64,000 nucleotides of DNA, taken from NCBI RefSeq assembly GCF_023277115.1, contig NZ_JALQCS010000001.1:2412001-2476000 (forward strand). The letters run 5' to 3'. Position 1 is the first letter of the stretch; the number at the start of each line of letters is the position of its first letter. The translations under genes were made by a program, and so were the position numbers. This document shows positions 28,996-38,993 of this stretch, one piece after another. The notes beneath the pieces were generated by a model, which was given only the letters and a program-made list of their open reading frames with translations, ran no database searches and had not been told where the DNA came from. The stretch comes from Acidithiobacillus acidisediminis (GTDB lineage Bacteria; Pseudomonadota; Gammaproteobacteria; Acidithiobacillales; Acidithiobacillaceae).

Positions 28996-29865
28996 GTGAC
29001 AAATCGCGCAGACGCCATCACTGGCCGCTTCGCGCCGAGCCCCAGCGGCGCCCTGCATGCGGGCTCCGCCCTCGCCGCCATTGGCAGTTACCTCAGCGCC
29101 AAGTCCCAGGGAGGGCGCTGGCTCTTGCGCATCGACGATATCGACACGGGACGCTGCCGGCATGGGGCCCACGATCAAATCCTGCGCCAATTGGAGTCCT
29201 TGGGACTCGAGTGGGATGGACCCATCCGCTATCAATCGGCGCATGGCGACCAATATGCTGCCGCGTTGGCCACACTGCAACAGCGAGGGCTCGCCTATCC
29301 CTGCGCCTGTACCCGCCAGGATCTGACCCAGCGCCCTTGTCACTGTCGAGAACAGCCACCCCAGTCGGCGCGGGCCTGGCGCCTGGATATCCGCAAGCTG
29401 CCCCAGACGCCCTGGACAGATCGCTATCTAGGTATACAGGCTGTTGCAAACCCCGAGGTTCCACCAGTGCTACTGCGCGCCGATGGACCGATTGCCTATC
29501 TGCTAGCCTGCGTCGTTGACGATGCCGAGCAAGGAGTGAGCGAGGTCATTCGCGGCGCCGACCTGACGGAAATCACCCCCCTGCAACAATATCTGCAACA
29601 AGAACTGGGTCTTGCCACCCCGGAATATGGCCATCTGCCCCTACTGTGCAGCACGGACGGAAAAAAGCTGTCTAAGAGTGCGGACGCCGGGGCTTTCGAT
29701 CCCGCTGCGGCGTGGGAACAGAGCCTGCAGGTTCTGGGCTGGAAAACGCCCGCCTCCCTGCGTGGCGCCAGCAGCGTAGAATGGCGGGAATGGGCCCTCA
29801 CCCGAGCACAGGACGAACCCCTGGGCAGGGCGGGAACTACTCACATCATGGGGGTGCATAAATGA
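28996..29865 (+). CDS. gluQ: Glutamyl-Q tRNA(Asp) synthetase
   Basis: GluQ attaches glutamate to queuosine in tRNA-Asp. It is a shortened GluRS without the anticodon-binding domain: HIGH-like motif GRFAPSPSGALHAG, zinc ligands in CACTRQD...CHC, and KMSKS-like KKLSKSA. About 290 residues is the usual length. The GTG at 28996 places GRFAPSPSG at residue 10, as in relatives; an ATG at 28927 gives 23 more residues. The stop overlaps the next gene by 4 bp (ATGA). Confidence 0.9.
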   Translation: MTNRADAITGRFAPSPSGALHAGSALAAIGSYLSAKSQGGRWLLRIDDIDTGRCRHGAHDQILRQLESLGLEWDGPIRYQSAHGDQYAAALATLQQRGLAYPCACTRQDLTQRPCHCREQPPQSARAWRLDIRKLPQTPWTDRYLGIQAVANPEVPPVLLRADGPIAYLLACVVDDAEQGVSEVIRGADLTEITPLQQYLQQELGLATPEYGHLPLLCSTDGKKLSKSADAGAFDPAAAWEQSLQVLGWKTPASLRGASSVEWREWALTRAQDEPLGRAGTTHIMGVHK

Positions 29866-30392
29866 ATAGCATCCAACGGCTGCAGCGAAATGGGCGCATT
29901 CTCGTGAGCGCTTGCGTACTGGCGTTGCCTTTCCTGCTCCAGCAGGCAGATGCGCTGCCCATCTATCGCTGGGTTTCGCCCAGCGGCGTCGTCAGCTTTG
30001 GCGATCATGTCCCCAAGGGCGCCCAGAATGTGCAGAAAATCGGCGAGCAAAGCCCCCCTCCTCCCATTCCGTCCACTACGGCACCGCCCAAGGTGCAGAG
30101 CTCCCAACACCGCGAACAGCAGGCGCAACAGCAAGTCGCCAAGGACGAAGAACTGGCAGCCAAACTGAATCTACTTCGCGCCCTGGAAAGCTATCTCGGC
30201 CAACGACAGCCGCAAGTGATTCATGAGGACCGCGGCCCATCCCTCTTTCTCTATCCGCCATACCCCTACCCGCCGCGCCCGCCACTTCGGCCCCGGCCGC
30301 CCCGCCCTCTGCCAAGCAAACCCGTGCCGGACAATGGTCTGCCGCAAATTCCACCGTGGTATACCGGACCCTGGCCGCGGCAAGGACCGTGA
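29862..30392 (+). CDS. Exported DUF4124 protein with Pro-rich tail
   Basis: The 176-residue protein has a signal peptide (ILVSACVLALPFLLQQADA), then a DUF4124 module (LPIYRWVSPSGVVSFGDHVPKGAQ), a Gln-rich helical stretch and a Pro/Arg-rich C-terminus (PPYPYPPRPPLRPRPPRPLP). DUF4124 domains are periplasmic and of unknown function. It is coupled to gluQ by a 4-bp overlap. Just after its stop lies the left copy of a 37-bp direct repeat. Confidence 0.8.
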   Translation: MNSIQRLQRNGRILVSACVLALPFLLQQADALPIYRWVSPSGVVSFGDHVPKGAQNVQKIGEQSPPPPIPSTTAPPKVQSSQHREQQAQQQVAKDEELAAKLNLLRALESYLGQRQPQVIHEDRGPSLFLYPPYPYPPRPPLRPRPPRPLPSKPVPDNGLPQIPPWYTGPWPRQGP

Positions 30393-30396
30393 GGGC

Positions 30397-30433
30397 GCTC
30401 AGTAAAAGCTGTTACCTACGGTATTTTGCGCGC
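30397..30433. repeat. Left 37-bp direct repeat bounding the vapBC insert
   Basis: This segment equals 31318-31354 with one mismatch (A at 30414 against G at 31335). It copies the last codons and stop of the sel1-like gene, so the original 3' end of that gene probably met the DUF4124 gene here before the insert arrived. Confidence 0.85.
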
Positions 30434-30470
30434 GGGTGTTCCTGGCGCCGCAATCTGCACCTCGATTTTT

Positions 30471-31183
<713 letters not shown>

Positions 31184-31317
31184 TCAAAGCTCGAAGTCCG
31201 GCTCAGCGTTCCGTGATTACTCAAACATAGTCTCCACACCCTCTGAGAATCTGCCACCTGAACCGCGACGAAGCATCGACTAAAGCCCACGTACCGGGCG
31301 CAGACGGATAACAGAGT

Positions 31318-31354
31318 GCTCAGTAAAAGCTGTTGCCTACGGTATTTTGCGCGC
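31318..31354. repeat. Right 37-bp direct repeat bounding the vapBC insert
   Basis: Matches 30397-30433 at 36 of 37 positions. This copy is in use as the 3' end of the sel1-like gene (last 11 codons and stop). The 180 bp between the antitoxin operator and this repeat hold nothing I can assign. Confidence 0.85.
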
Positions 31355-31739
31355 CGGTAAAGTCTGCTCTCGCAGCGCGACGATACCAAGCAAAGGACTG
31401 CGCGGGATTTTCTGGAACGCCCAGACCAACCTGATAGGCAAAGCCCAGATCGTAGGCAGCCCGCGCGTCATTTTGCTCTGCCGCCTTGCGCGTCCACTGC
31501 AAGGCCTGGCGATCATGGTGGGTATGCACCTCGAGCTCCCCCATCACCGTTTCTGCAGCAGGGCTGCCAGCCTGCGCGGCTTGTCGCAACTGTGCCAAGT
31601 CTGCAGCATTCCCCGCCGCCGCCCCCTGCCACAGTTGCAGGGCGCTACCGTAAGTCATCCCCAGAGCACTCAGCGCAAACAACAAGCCCCCCAGCGTGCA
31701 TGCTGCCCAGGCGAGACCCCGCTGTGGGGAGACTCTCAT
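31320..31739 (-). CDS. Sel1-repeat protein
   Basis: The 139-residue protein has an N-terminal membrane anchor or signal (LAWAACTLGGLLFALSALGMTYG) and a short TPR-like region with Sel1 repeats (ARAAYDLGFAYQVGLGVPENPAQSFAWYRRAA). Such proteins mediate protein contacts in the cell envelope. It overlaps ydcH by 4 bp. Its 3' end is duplicated at 30397-30433. Confidence 0.82.
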   Translation of the reverse strand: MRVSPQRGLAWAACTLGGLLFALSALGMTYGSALQLWQGAAAGNAADLAQLRQAAQAGSPAAETVMGELEVHTHHDRQALQWTRKAAEQNDARAAYDLGFAYQVGLGVPENPAQSFAWYRRAARADFTGAQNTVGNSFY

Positions 31740-31975
31740 GCCCGCGTCGCCATCTGGTAAAGCTCATCCTTGAGCGCCAAGCGCTGTTGCTTCATTGCCT
31801 GCAGTTCCGGCGAATCCGACGCCGCGTCATTGCGCTCCACGTGCTCGATGCGCGCCGTTAGCTCCTTAAACTCGTTCAGACGCCGTTGAAAGTGCGTATT
31901 CCCCCCCCGCAACTCCGCAATGCGTTGCGCCAGCTCTGGAAACTCCGTGGCAAAATCTTGATGTTCCGATTGCAT
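31736..31975 (-). CDS. YdcH family protein (DUF465)
   Basis: The 79-residue protein is a short coiled coil of the DUF465/YdcH type: FPELAQRIAELRGGNTHFQRRLNEFKEL then IEHVERNDAASDSPELQAMKQQRLALKDELYQM. Function is unknown. It is coupled to the sel1-like gene (ATGA). An IS5-type element begins 20 bp upstream of its ATG and has cut it off from its native promoter. Confidence 0.85.
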   Translation of the reverse strand: MQSEHQDFATEFPELAQRIAELRGGNTHFQRRLNEFKELTARIEHVERNDAASDSPELQAMKQQRLALKDELYQMATRA

Positions 31976-31995
31976 CAGAATCGTGTCCTCCCTAG

Positions 31996-33255
31996 GACGG
32001 TGATGAAAAAGTCGGTGGTATACTGGGCAAAATGGTGCAGCGGGGGTTGGAAAGATGCGTGGAGCGAAGGTAGAGACCCAAGGGTTGTTCAGCTACGTTT
32101 CCCCGGAGCAACGGGTGCCCCAGGACCATCCGCTGAGAGCGATCCGAGCTATCGTGGATCGCTCCCTGGCGGAGATGGATAGCCACTTCAGCACGATGTA
32201 CTCGACCTACGGTCGCCCCTCCATTCCCCCGGAGTTTCTCCTGCGGGCGCTACTGCTGCAGGTGTTTTACAGCATCCGCTCGGAACGGCAGCTGATGGAG
32301 CAACTCAACTACAACCTGCTGTTCCGTTGGTTTGTCGGTTTGGGAATGGACGACGACGTCTGGGTGCCCACGGTCTTTACTAAGAATCGCGATCGGTTGC
32401 TGGATCATGGGACGGTACGGGAATTCTTCCGATCCGTACTGGAACAGGCCCGCGGCCAGAATCTGCTTTCCGAAGAGCATTTCTCCGTCGATGGCACCCT
32501 GCTGGAAGCTTGGGCTTCGCAGAAGTCCTTCCGGCCGAAAGATCCCGAGGACCGTGAGGGCGATGGTTCCGATTTCCGCGGCCAGTCGCGCAGTAACGAG
32601 ACTCACGCCTCGGTGACCGACCCCGATGCCCGGCTCTACAAAAAGGCGCCCGGCGAAGCTTCCCGCTTGGCCTATCTTGGGCATGTGCTCATGGATAATC
32701 GGCATGGATTGATTGCCGGAGAGCAGGTCACCACCGCCGACGGTACGGCGGAAGTCGACGCCGCCGTCCAACTCGTGGACGATCTGGGCGGGAACCAGCG
32801 CATCACCCTCGGTGCCGACAAGGGCTATGACCGCCACGGCTTCGTCCAGAATCTCCGGGATCGGAATGTGACCCCTCATGTAGCCCGCAAGCGAAAAGGC
32901 TCGGCCATCGATGCCCGGACTACTCGCCACCGGGGCTATGCCATGAGCATCCACGTCCGGCGGCGGATAGAATCCATCTTCGGCTGGATGAAGACTGTGG
33001 GAGGGATGCGGAAAACCCGATTCCGTGGTTTGGAACGGGTCGGTCTGCACTTTTCCTTGGTCACCGTCGCCTACAACCTGGTCCGCATGGTGCGGTTGGG
33101 GGTGGCCTGATGGGAGTACTGCGTCTGGAATCCCAAAATGGCCCCAAAAAGACTGCAACAGCGGGCAAAACAGGCCTGATAGGGCTGCCTATTCGGCAAT
33201 TTTTGACCAAATCCGATAGCGCCAGGGCGTTTCTACGGATTTTTTCCGCATCCTC
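31996..33255. mobile_element. IS5-family insertion sequence, complete
   Basis: The element is 1260 bp with one intact transposase gene on the plus strand. The left end GACGGTGATGAAAAAGTC and the inverted right end GAGGATGCGGAAAAAATC match in most positions. CTAG lies on both sides (31992-31995 and 33256-33259), the YTAR-type 4-bp target of IS5-group elements. It separates the ydcH-sel1 pair from upstream DNA and sits 60 bp beyond the pilY1 stop. Confidence 0.85.
32055..33110 (+). CDS. IS5-family transposase
   Basis: The 351-residue DDE transposase has an N-terminal DUF772-like domain (PLRAIRAIVDRSLAEMDSHF ... PEFLLRALLLQVFYSIRSERQL) and the catalytic acids in HFSVDGTLLEAWAS, LGADKGYD and HVRRRIESIFGWMK. 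All three are present and the frame is unbroken, so it is probably active. Confidence 0.93.
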   Translation: MRGAKVETQGLFSYVSPEQRVPQDHPLRAIRAIVDRSLAEMDSHFSTMYSTYGRPSIPPEFLLRALLLQVFYSIRSERQLMEQLNYNLLFRWFVGLGMDDDVWVPTVFTKNRDRLLDHGTVREFFRSVLEQARGQNLLSEEHFSVDGTLLEAWASQKSFRPKDPEDREGDGSDFRGQSRSNETHASVTDPDARLYKKAPGEASRLAYLGHVLMDNRHGLIAGEQVTTADGTAEVDAAVQLVDDLGGNQRITLGADKGYDRHGFVQNLRDRNVTPHVARKRKGSAIDARTTRHRGYAMSIHVRRRIESIFGWMKTVGGMRKTRFRGLERVGLHFSLVTVAYNLVRMVRLGVA

Positions 33256-33315
33256 CTAGAGTCAATCTTCGGATCAAACGTGATGCGTCAGCCTACCGCA
33301 CGTAGAAGCAATCTG

Positions 33316-36300
33316 TCACTGCGTCAAATCGAGTCGCCAAGCCACTGGACCGCCGACGGGCAGGCCCCCGCCTAGAGCCGACGCAAACCCCGAAGTTCCA
33401 CCCGTAGTATTCTGACTAGCAGCTCCCTGCAGCAGCGTCTTTCCATTGAAAATACTTACAGTGGGCGTATACGCCGATCCCCTTCCAACCACAAAACCCT
33501 GGAGGATCGCAGTACCGGATGGAGTCGTGAAAGCACCAGATGGGAAAACGCCATTGGTCAAACCATAAATGTAGTACGCTGCTGTGCTATAGCCACAGCT
33601 CCCGGCAGCCGCTGGTATCGTAACAGGAACAATAACATTACCACCGCTTATAAGGGCTTGATCACTAACTGTGGAACCTTCAGGTAGGGGAGAGATGGAA
33701 TTACTCGTCACCGACCCACTCTGAGCCGAGTAAGTCGCACCGCTCCAAGAACCGGCTCCGCCACTGTACGCGGTCCAAACTGGAGCCCAAGTACCATTGC
33801 TCTGCTTGAATAGCGTAACGCCGTTCGGACCCTGTACGCGCAGATAATTTGCTCCCTGGTAGAAAGTTCCGCCGATGAATTGCACGTTACTCTGAAGAGC
33901 TGGGCTTGCCCACGGAGCATAATTACCCACAGGAGAAAATTTTAAACTTGAGTTTATGGCGCTAGCGTTTTTTGCTGTTAATATACTCAATAAATCGCTG
34001 TTCGACATTTCATAAACGTTACCGTTGGCATCCCCCAGATACAAATTTCCGCTCGCATCAATGTATGGTGTTGCCGTATTGGGAAAAGGCAAGGACACCA
34101 GATAGCTAACTCCGGAACCCACGTTGAGCACATCCAGATAATTCCCCGAGTTTGTATTCAAGGCAAACAGCGCCCAGGTAGTACCAAAATTAGTGGCGCT
34201 CGGGTTTTGTATCTGGTAATACACCGGCGCACTGGGCTGCGGCTGCGCGTAGCCGGCATAAGTATATTGGTTTACCACGGAATTCAGTTTTGGGGCAGTA
34301 GTACCACCAAGCTGCAAATCATAAACAATGCCGCCGTTATTTGCTACGCCCACGACGTAGGTATGCCAGGCAGAACCGTTATAGGCGTCAATCGTGGAGA
34401 AATCCCCCATGTTATTGCCTTGCCAGAATGTCTGGAAATTCTGTAAAGCCGGGAGCAAAGCCCCAGGCATCCAGCCCCAAAGCAAGGTGGGAGCACCACT
34501 ATTATTGTAGCCCAAGGCATAGAGAAAGCCATCGTTGTCAGAAAAAAGTACGGCGTTTTGCCTGCCTGCGTGGTTTGCAGCAAAGGTCAGATAAGAGCTA
34601 CCCGCACTCAACAGGTTCGCGTTATCCGGCGGCACGAGCACAGCTGCTGGCGCACTGCTTGGCAAACCAATGTACCAACCGGAATCTCGTCCTCCCAAAT
34701 ATTGGCCCTTGCTGAATGATGGATCAATCGTGTAATCGACAATGTCGCTAGCGGTCAAACCGGTCGGAAGAACGCCGAAGGCCGCGGAGTCTGTAGATGC
34801 AACAGTAGAAAAGTTCTCCGGCGCCCCCCCGCTATTGCCGCTCGAACTCCAGGGAGTGGTGTAGAGCTTGGTCGACCTCAAGTTCTGCGTCATAATCTGG
34901 CTTGCCGTCCAGCTTGCAGTGCTGCTTACCGCGCCAGTGCTCGTAACTGGGTACGCATACAAGTCCCCCTGACCTGTGACTGGATTCACATTTTTCAGCA
35001 AGAACTCCAAAGATCCGACAGTCACCGTTGGCGGTGCGGCATACGAAGAAACTACACTTTTCCCAAGGATATTGGCCACAATGCTATTCAAAGCAGCTTG
35101 CACGCCCGCCTGCGTATTTGCGGAATAATAGCTCGAAGTACCACCGGCCTGTGCCATCGCATTGAGAACAGCTTGACCCTGTAAAGCAACCGCTTGCTGC
35201 GCCGGAGTCGCGTCCGTCGCGCCTGGATTCACGGCGGACCCCACCCCCAAAACATATGTTTTGACGCCATTGGCTGCCAAAGCCTTTATGCCACTAACAG
35301 CCTCAGATACCGCATTACTTTGAGTCATCCCAAAATTTGTAGCGGATGCGCTTCCAAGCGGCGGATAAATGTGGCCATTAGTCCCCATCGTTGGCTGACC
35401 ATCTGTGATGAAAATAACATACTGTTTACCGCATGTAGCTGGAGGTGCTGAAATAGTTTGGGAAATCTGAGAAGATGTACCCGTGAGATAGTTCATCGCT
35501 GTCGCGAATGCCCCAGCGACCGGTGCATAGCCCGCGCTTGCACTGACGGGATATTTCGATGAAGCATACTGGGTACTTGAATTGTTGGAGAAAACCTCTG
35601 GAGCAAGCGCGCCCTGTAATGCAGAAAGCTGCGCTGTACTCCCCACTTTTATAGGAACCACTATATTCCCATGGTCCGCAAGGACCGCGTTATTATTAAA
35701 CGCATACCCTCTTTGAGAATACCACGTATCGTAGGAAGACGTAATGTATCCAGCACTGGTCGGATTCAAATTGATTGTCGGGTAATAAGAAACAATAGGA
35801 CTTTTATTGGTGATTTGATTCTCGTAAGCGCTCAACCCCTGAGAGATGTTGCTACTGTACTTTTCAAAGACCTTGCTCAGAAAGTTGCTACCAGAAGACC
35901 CCTGCTTATATAAAACATCATTAATAACCGGATTATCTGAACTGTCGTACACGTATAAATAAGGATCAGAAATTGAGCCATTTCCTTTTCCAAAATATTT
36001 TTGAATTAATTGGCAATCGCGACTATCACTGTTATAACAAGGGTTATTTACAGTTAGACCATATCCCGACGGAGAAGTTTGAGAAGATCCAAATTTAAAA
36101 TCATTGGTATACAGATTTACTTGCCGACCCCCTAGGTCAATATTATAGGGATTTGGCTGGCTACTCATATAGTAAACATAGGTATTATATAGATATGTTC
36201 CTGTTTTTGTCTGGGAGTAAGTATACGCACCAAGATAGGTTTCTAAACCAAACTGAATATTATTAGCATATAACGGGGTTGACAAAACATTCCTGAGAGG

Positions 36301-36801
36301 GACCTCTACACCATTTAACATGGACGGAGAATTATCAACGTAGCCATTATTTCCGATAGTCGCGCAAGCGGAGACAGCGGCAGATGTCAATCCACTGGCG
36401 CCACAGGACACTGTAAATTGATTAATGGTACCTGCAGAACCCAATGCTGGAGGCGTAAATCCGCTGGTCGAATAGTAGGGTGGCGAACTAGAGTTGGCAT
36501 TTTGTGAAACCGTACCAGATCCCGTCATGATTGCGCCAGACAAATTAGCGGACCAAGCCGGCGTTCCTCCGCTGGCGCTAGCGTATCCCTGGGTAGCCTG
36601 TAGTACTCCCGCCATCCCCTGGGAGTTATCGAGGATGATCAGCACCTGGGGTTGCTCGGAAGGCGGTATATTTAGCCCGCCGGTAGCGTGTGCGACTGGC
36701 ATCAACCCTTGTAGAGGCAGGAGATTGATACTCACTGCCAGCACGGCTGCCAGCGCTTTGCGTGCTCGCGGGAGTCTGCGTCTTGCGAACCCTACTTTCA
36801 T
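33316..36801 (-). CDS. pilY1: PilY1-like type IV pilus tip adhesin
   Basis: PilY1/PilC adhesins sit at the pilus tip and control retraction and surface contact. The 1161-residue protein has a signal peptide (LAAVLAVSINLLPLQGLMPVAHA), a von Willebrand A-like region (VLIILDNSQGMAG as a variant MIDAS and YVIFITDGQPTMG), and a C-terminal beta-propeller (AVLFSDNDGFLYALGYN ... LLWGWMPGALLPAL). The variable N-terminal part is Asn/Ser/Tyr-rich. Base composition falls sharply there (21 of 60 bases are G or C at 36001-36060), unlike its neighbours. It overlaps pilX by 4 bp and is last in the minor pilin run. Confidence 0.9.
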   Translation of the reverse strand: MKVGFARRRLPRARKALAAVLAVSINLLPLQGLMPVAHATGGLNIPPSEQPQVLIILDNSQGMAGVLQATQGYASASGGTPAWSANLSGAIMTGSGTVSQNANSSSPPYYSTSGFTPPALGSAGTINQFTVSCGASGLTSAAVSACATIGNNGYVDNSPSMLNGVEVPLRNVLSTPLYANNIQFGLETYLGAYTYSQTKTGTYLYNTYVYYMSSQPNPYNIDLGGRQVNLYTNDFKFGSSQTSPSGYGLTVNNPCYNSDSRDCQLIQKYFGKGNGSISDPYLYVYDSSDNPVINDVLYKQGSSGSNFLSKVFEKYSSNISQGLSAYENQITNKSPIVSYYPTINLNPTSAGYITSSYDTWYSQRGYAFNNNAVLADHGNIVVPIKVGSTAQLSALQGALAPEVFSNNSSTQYASSKYPVSASAGYAPVAGAFATAMNYLTGTSSQISQTISAPPATCGKQYVIFITDGQPTMGTNGHIYPPLGSASATNFGMTQSNAVSEAVSGIKALAANGVKTYVLGVGSAVNPGATDATPAQQAVALQGQAVLNAMAQAGGTSSYYSANTQAGVQAALNSIVANILGKSVVSSYAAPPTVTVGSLEFLLKNVNPVTGQGDLYAYPVTSTGAVSSTASWTASQIMTQNLRSTKLYTTPWSSSGNSGGAPENFSTVASTDSAAFGVLPTGLTASDIVDYTIDPSFSKGQYLGGRDSGWYIGLPSSAPAAVLVPPDNANLLSAGSSYLTFAANHAGRQNAVLFSDNDGFLYALGYNNSGAPTLLWGWMPGALLPALQNFQTFWQGNNMGDFSTIDAYNGSAWHTYVVGVANNGGIVYDLQLGGTTAPKLNSVVNQYTYAGYAQPQPSAPVYYQIQNPSATNFGTTWALFALNTNSGNYLDVLNVGSGVSYLVSLPFPNTATPYIDASGNLYLGDANGNVYEMSNSDLLSILTAKNASAINSSLKFSPVGNYAPWASPALQSNVQFIGGTFYQGANYLRVQGPNGVTLFKQSNGTWAPVWTAYSGGAGSWSGATYSAQSGSVTSNSISPLPEGSTVSDQALISGGNVIVPVTIPAAAGSCGYSTAAYYIYGLTNGVFPSGAFTTPSGTAILQGFVVGRGSAYTPTVSIFNGKTLLQGAASQNTTGGTSGFASALGGGLPVGGPVAWRLDLTQ

Positions 36802-37436
36802 GATGCCACCACCTTTCGGATAACTGATTCAATGGTAACGCCCAAGCCACCACCATTACTTCTCATTACGTGCACAAACACCGTGTAATAACGCGACTGT
36901 ATTTCACCGCCAGTGTTGCCAGCTTGCGATTGCTCATTCCCATTTTGCTGCGTAGAAAGGCCTCCAGAAGGAAAAATCACATACTCCACCTGATAGCTAA
37001 ATGGGCCATAGGCCACCGTGCCAATAGAGTGGCAGGTATTATTCGCCACACAGCTTGTCCAGTAAGTTGGGTCTGTAGGAGCTTGAATGGGAGCCGTACT
37101 ACCGGTGACGGCAGTACTAAGGTAGCCAGAGGTAGGCATGCTCATAAAGAATCTGGGAGCTAATGCAGTAGAGCTCGCAGTTGCTATTATTTCCGGCCAA
37201 TTGGGCAACCCATTCAGCCAAGAGGATGCATCGTGCAATCCTTGATCCGAAGCTTCTTGCGCTGAATTCTGCACTGCCAAATTAGATGCAATCAACGCAT
37301 TATTTTTATTCAGATATAGATAGGCAAGCAGAGCCAAAGTTACGGCAAATATCAACACCAATACTACCACCAGAATAGCGCCCCGTTCCTGGTTTTTCGC
37401 ATCTGATTGGTGCAGAAATACATGCTGCATCGTCAC
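36798..37436 (-). CDS. pilX: PilX-like pilus assembly protein
   Basis: The 212-residue protein has a PilX_N segment: ERGAILVVVLVLIFAVTLALLAYLYLNKNNALIASN, a pseudopilin-type hydrophobic helix after a charged N-terminus that lacks the usual Gly-Phe-Thr cleavage site, as PilX proteins do. Minor pilins prime pilus assembly and carry the tip adhesin. It lies in the order pilV-pilW-pilX-pilY1 and overlaps both neighbours by 4 bp. Confidence 0.88.
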   Translation of the reverse strand: MTMQHVFLHQSDAKNQERGAILVVVLVLIFAVTLALLAYLYLNKNNALIASNLAVQNSAQEASDQGLHDASSWLNGLPNWPEIIATASSTALAPRFFMSMPTSGYLSTAVTGSTAPIQAPTDPTYWTSCVANNTCHSIGTVAYGPFSYQVEYVIFPSGGLSTQQNGNEQSQAGNTGGEIQSRYYTVFVHVMRSNGGGLGVTIESVIRKVVAS

Positions 37437-38575
37437 TCCCCCTGCCAGATGCCGTTACGCACTGGGATGATGCTCTGGAACAAATGATATTGATAATGTC
37501 GGCAGTTACCCTGTAAGCATCCAGGTCCACCGCTGGTGGGCACCGTGTAGGTGTTGCCCAGCAGGTCAAATGTTGCTGGGCTTAGACTATTGGGCAAGTA
37601 CTGGCTACTGCGGATCAACATGGCGAGCTGCACAGCCACGATCTGCTGGGTGGCAGACGGCGTATATGCCGAAGGCGACACCCAATTCTGAACTGATCCA
37701 TTGGTCCCCAAACCATACTGCAACTGCAGGTCCACGACACCTCTTGCCAGAGGCTGCGGATTGGGGGCGGTGGCCTGGATCCCCGTATATTGCGTCATAT
37801 ACAGGGTAGGTGTACTACCTGCCGGACTCTCCATGATCTGGAATGTCTGAAACAGAAAATCCTGCGAGCCTAGATCGTACAAATTCGCACCATCAAAGGC
37901 ACTGCTGCCAATAGTGCCAGCGCTGGTAGTATTGACCAAACTGAACAGTTGGTTGGGGTTGGCTTGGAAGCAGGTGGAATTTCCTTTGCCGGAGTTAAAA
38001 ACTACTGTCCCGTTTCCTTGTGCATTTCCGCCGCCAGTTACCGTACAACTGTTGTTTAGGGTTCCCTTGCCAGCCACATTGGTCATCTGCCCAATCACAC
38101 AAACCCCTATCCCGGGCAGCGCAATCAGGGCAATATCACCGGGATTTAGAGGTCCTGTATTGGCGACGGATAAATTGCTACCTTGCTGACTTTGCACCGT
38201 GGTAGCAGGGGCACCGCCAAAACTGCTTCCTCCGATGACCGTACTGATTTGCCAAGTGTCCACTCCCGACACGACTTGCGCCGATGCAGTAATGCCAGTA
38301 AGCGCATTGGCTTGGCTGGTTAAACTGCTAATACCAACCACCCCATTCGGGCACTGACCGTAAGACGGCAGCCCATAACCCGCCGACTCGATGGCCTGGC
38401 GCATGATGGCTAGGGCGTTGCGTCCGCGCTGCCACATCTCGCCATTGGCGGACTGCTGCCCCACGCTCTGGCTGGTCTGCAGGAAAAAGGTGAAAATCGC
38501 GGTCGCCAGGAGTCCTGCTACCACCAGCCCTACCAGGAGCTCCACCAAACTGAGGCCACTTTCTCGATTCTGCAT
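37433..38575 (-). CDS. pilW: PilW-like minor pilin
   Basis: The 380-residue protein begins with a class III signal (ESGLSLVELLVGLVVAGLLATAIFTFFLQ) with Glu at +5, followed by a long exported domain, the usual PilW layout. I chose the ATG at 38575, which follows the pilV stop after 1 base; the longer frame would overlap pilV. It is cut by the prepilin peptidase and joins the pilus tip complex. Confidence 0.9.
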   Translation of the reverse strand: MQNRESGLSLVELLVGLVVAGLLATAIFTFFLQTSQSVGQQSANGEMWQRGRNALAIMRQAIESAGYGLPSYGQCPNGVVGISSLTSQANALTGITASAQVVSGVDTWQISTVIGGSSFGGAPATTVQSQQGSNLSVANTGPLNPGDIALIALPGIGVCVIGQMTNVAGKGTLNNSCTVTGGGNAQGNGTVVFNSGKGNSTCFQANPNQLFSLVNTTSAGTIGSSAFDGANLYDLGSQDFLFQTFQIMESPAGSTPTLYMTQYTGIQATAPNPQPLARGVVDLQLQYGLGTNGSVQNWVSPSAYTPSATQQIVAVQLAMLIRSSQYLPNSLSPATFDLLGNTYTVPTSGGPGCLQGNCRHYQYHLFQSIIPVRNGIWQGE

Positions 38576-38576
38576 C

Positions 38577-38993
38577 TCAGTACCCCACGATACTTTGTGT
38601 GCTGTACACGTGGCCACCGGCCCAGCTCACAGTCACGGCGGCAGAACAGGGGCACTGCCCATTGCCATTCAGAGAATTGACAGACAGTGAGACCTGAGTT
38701 TGCGCCGGCATACCATAGGCGCTCATCACCTGAGAGACGGGACTCAGGAGGCTGCTGCTCACCTGAGTAGGGGTTGCCGTGGCGCCATTCAGGCTCAGCG
38801 CATTTGCACCATTGGCACGCAGAATACCCATGGCACTCTGGGCGATCTCATACCCAGAGGTCAGATCCTGATTCTGCTGCGCACTAGAGAAGGTACCGAG
38901 GTAAATACTAAGTATTCCCAAAGAGCCGATGGCAAACACCGCCAAGGCGACCATCGCCTCGATCAAGGTCAGGCCAGTTTCCGTGTTTTTCAT
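38577..38993 (-). CDS. pilV: PilV-like minor pilin
   Basis: The 138-residue pseudopilin has the signal TGLTLIEAMVALAVFAIGSLGIL with the +5 Glu, and a short globular part with two Cys (GQCPCSAA). The length and order place it as PilV. It overlaps fimT by 4 bp. Confidence 0.9.
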   Translation of the reverse strand: MKNTETGLTLIEAMVALAVFAIGSLGILSIYLGTFSSAQQNQDLTSGYEIAQSAMGILRANGANALSLNGATATPTQVSSSLLSPVSQVMSAYGMPAQTQVSLSVNSLNGNGQCPCSAAVTVSWAGGHVYSTQSIVGY

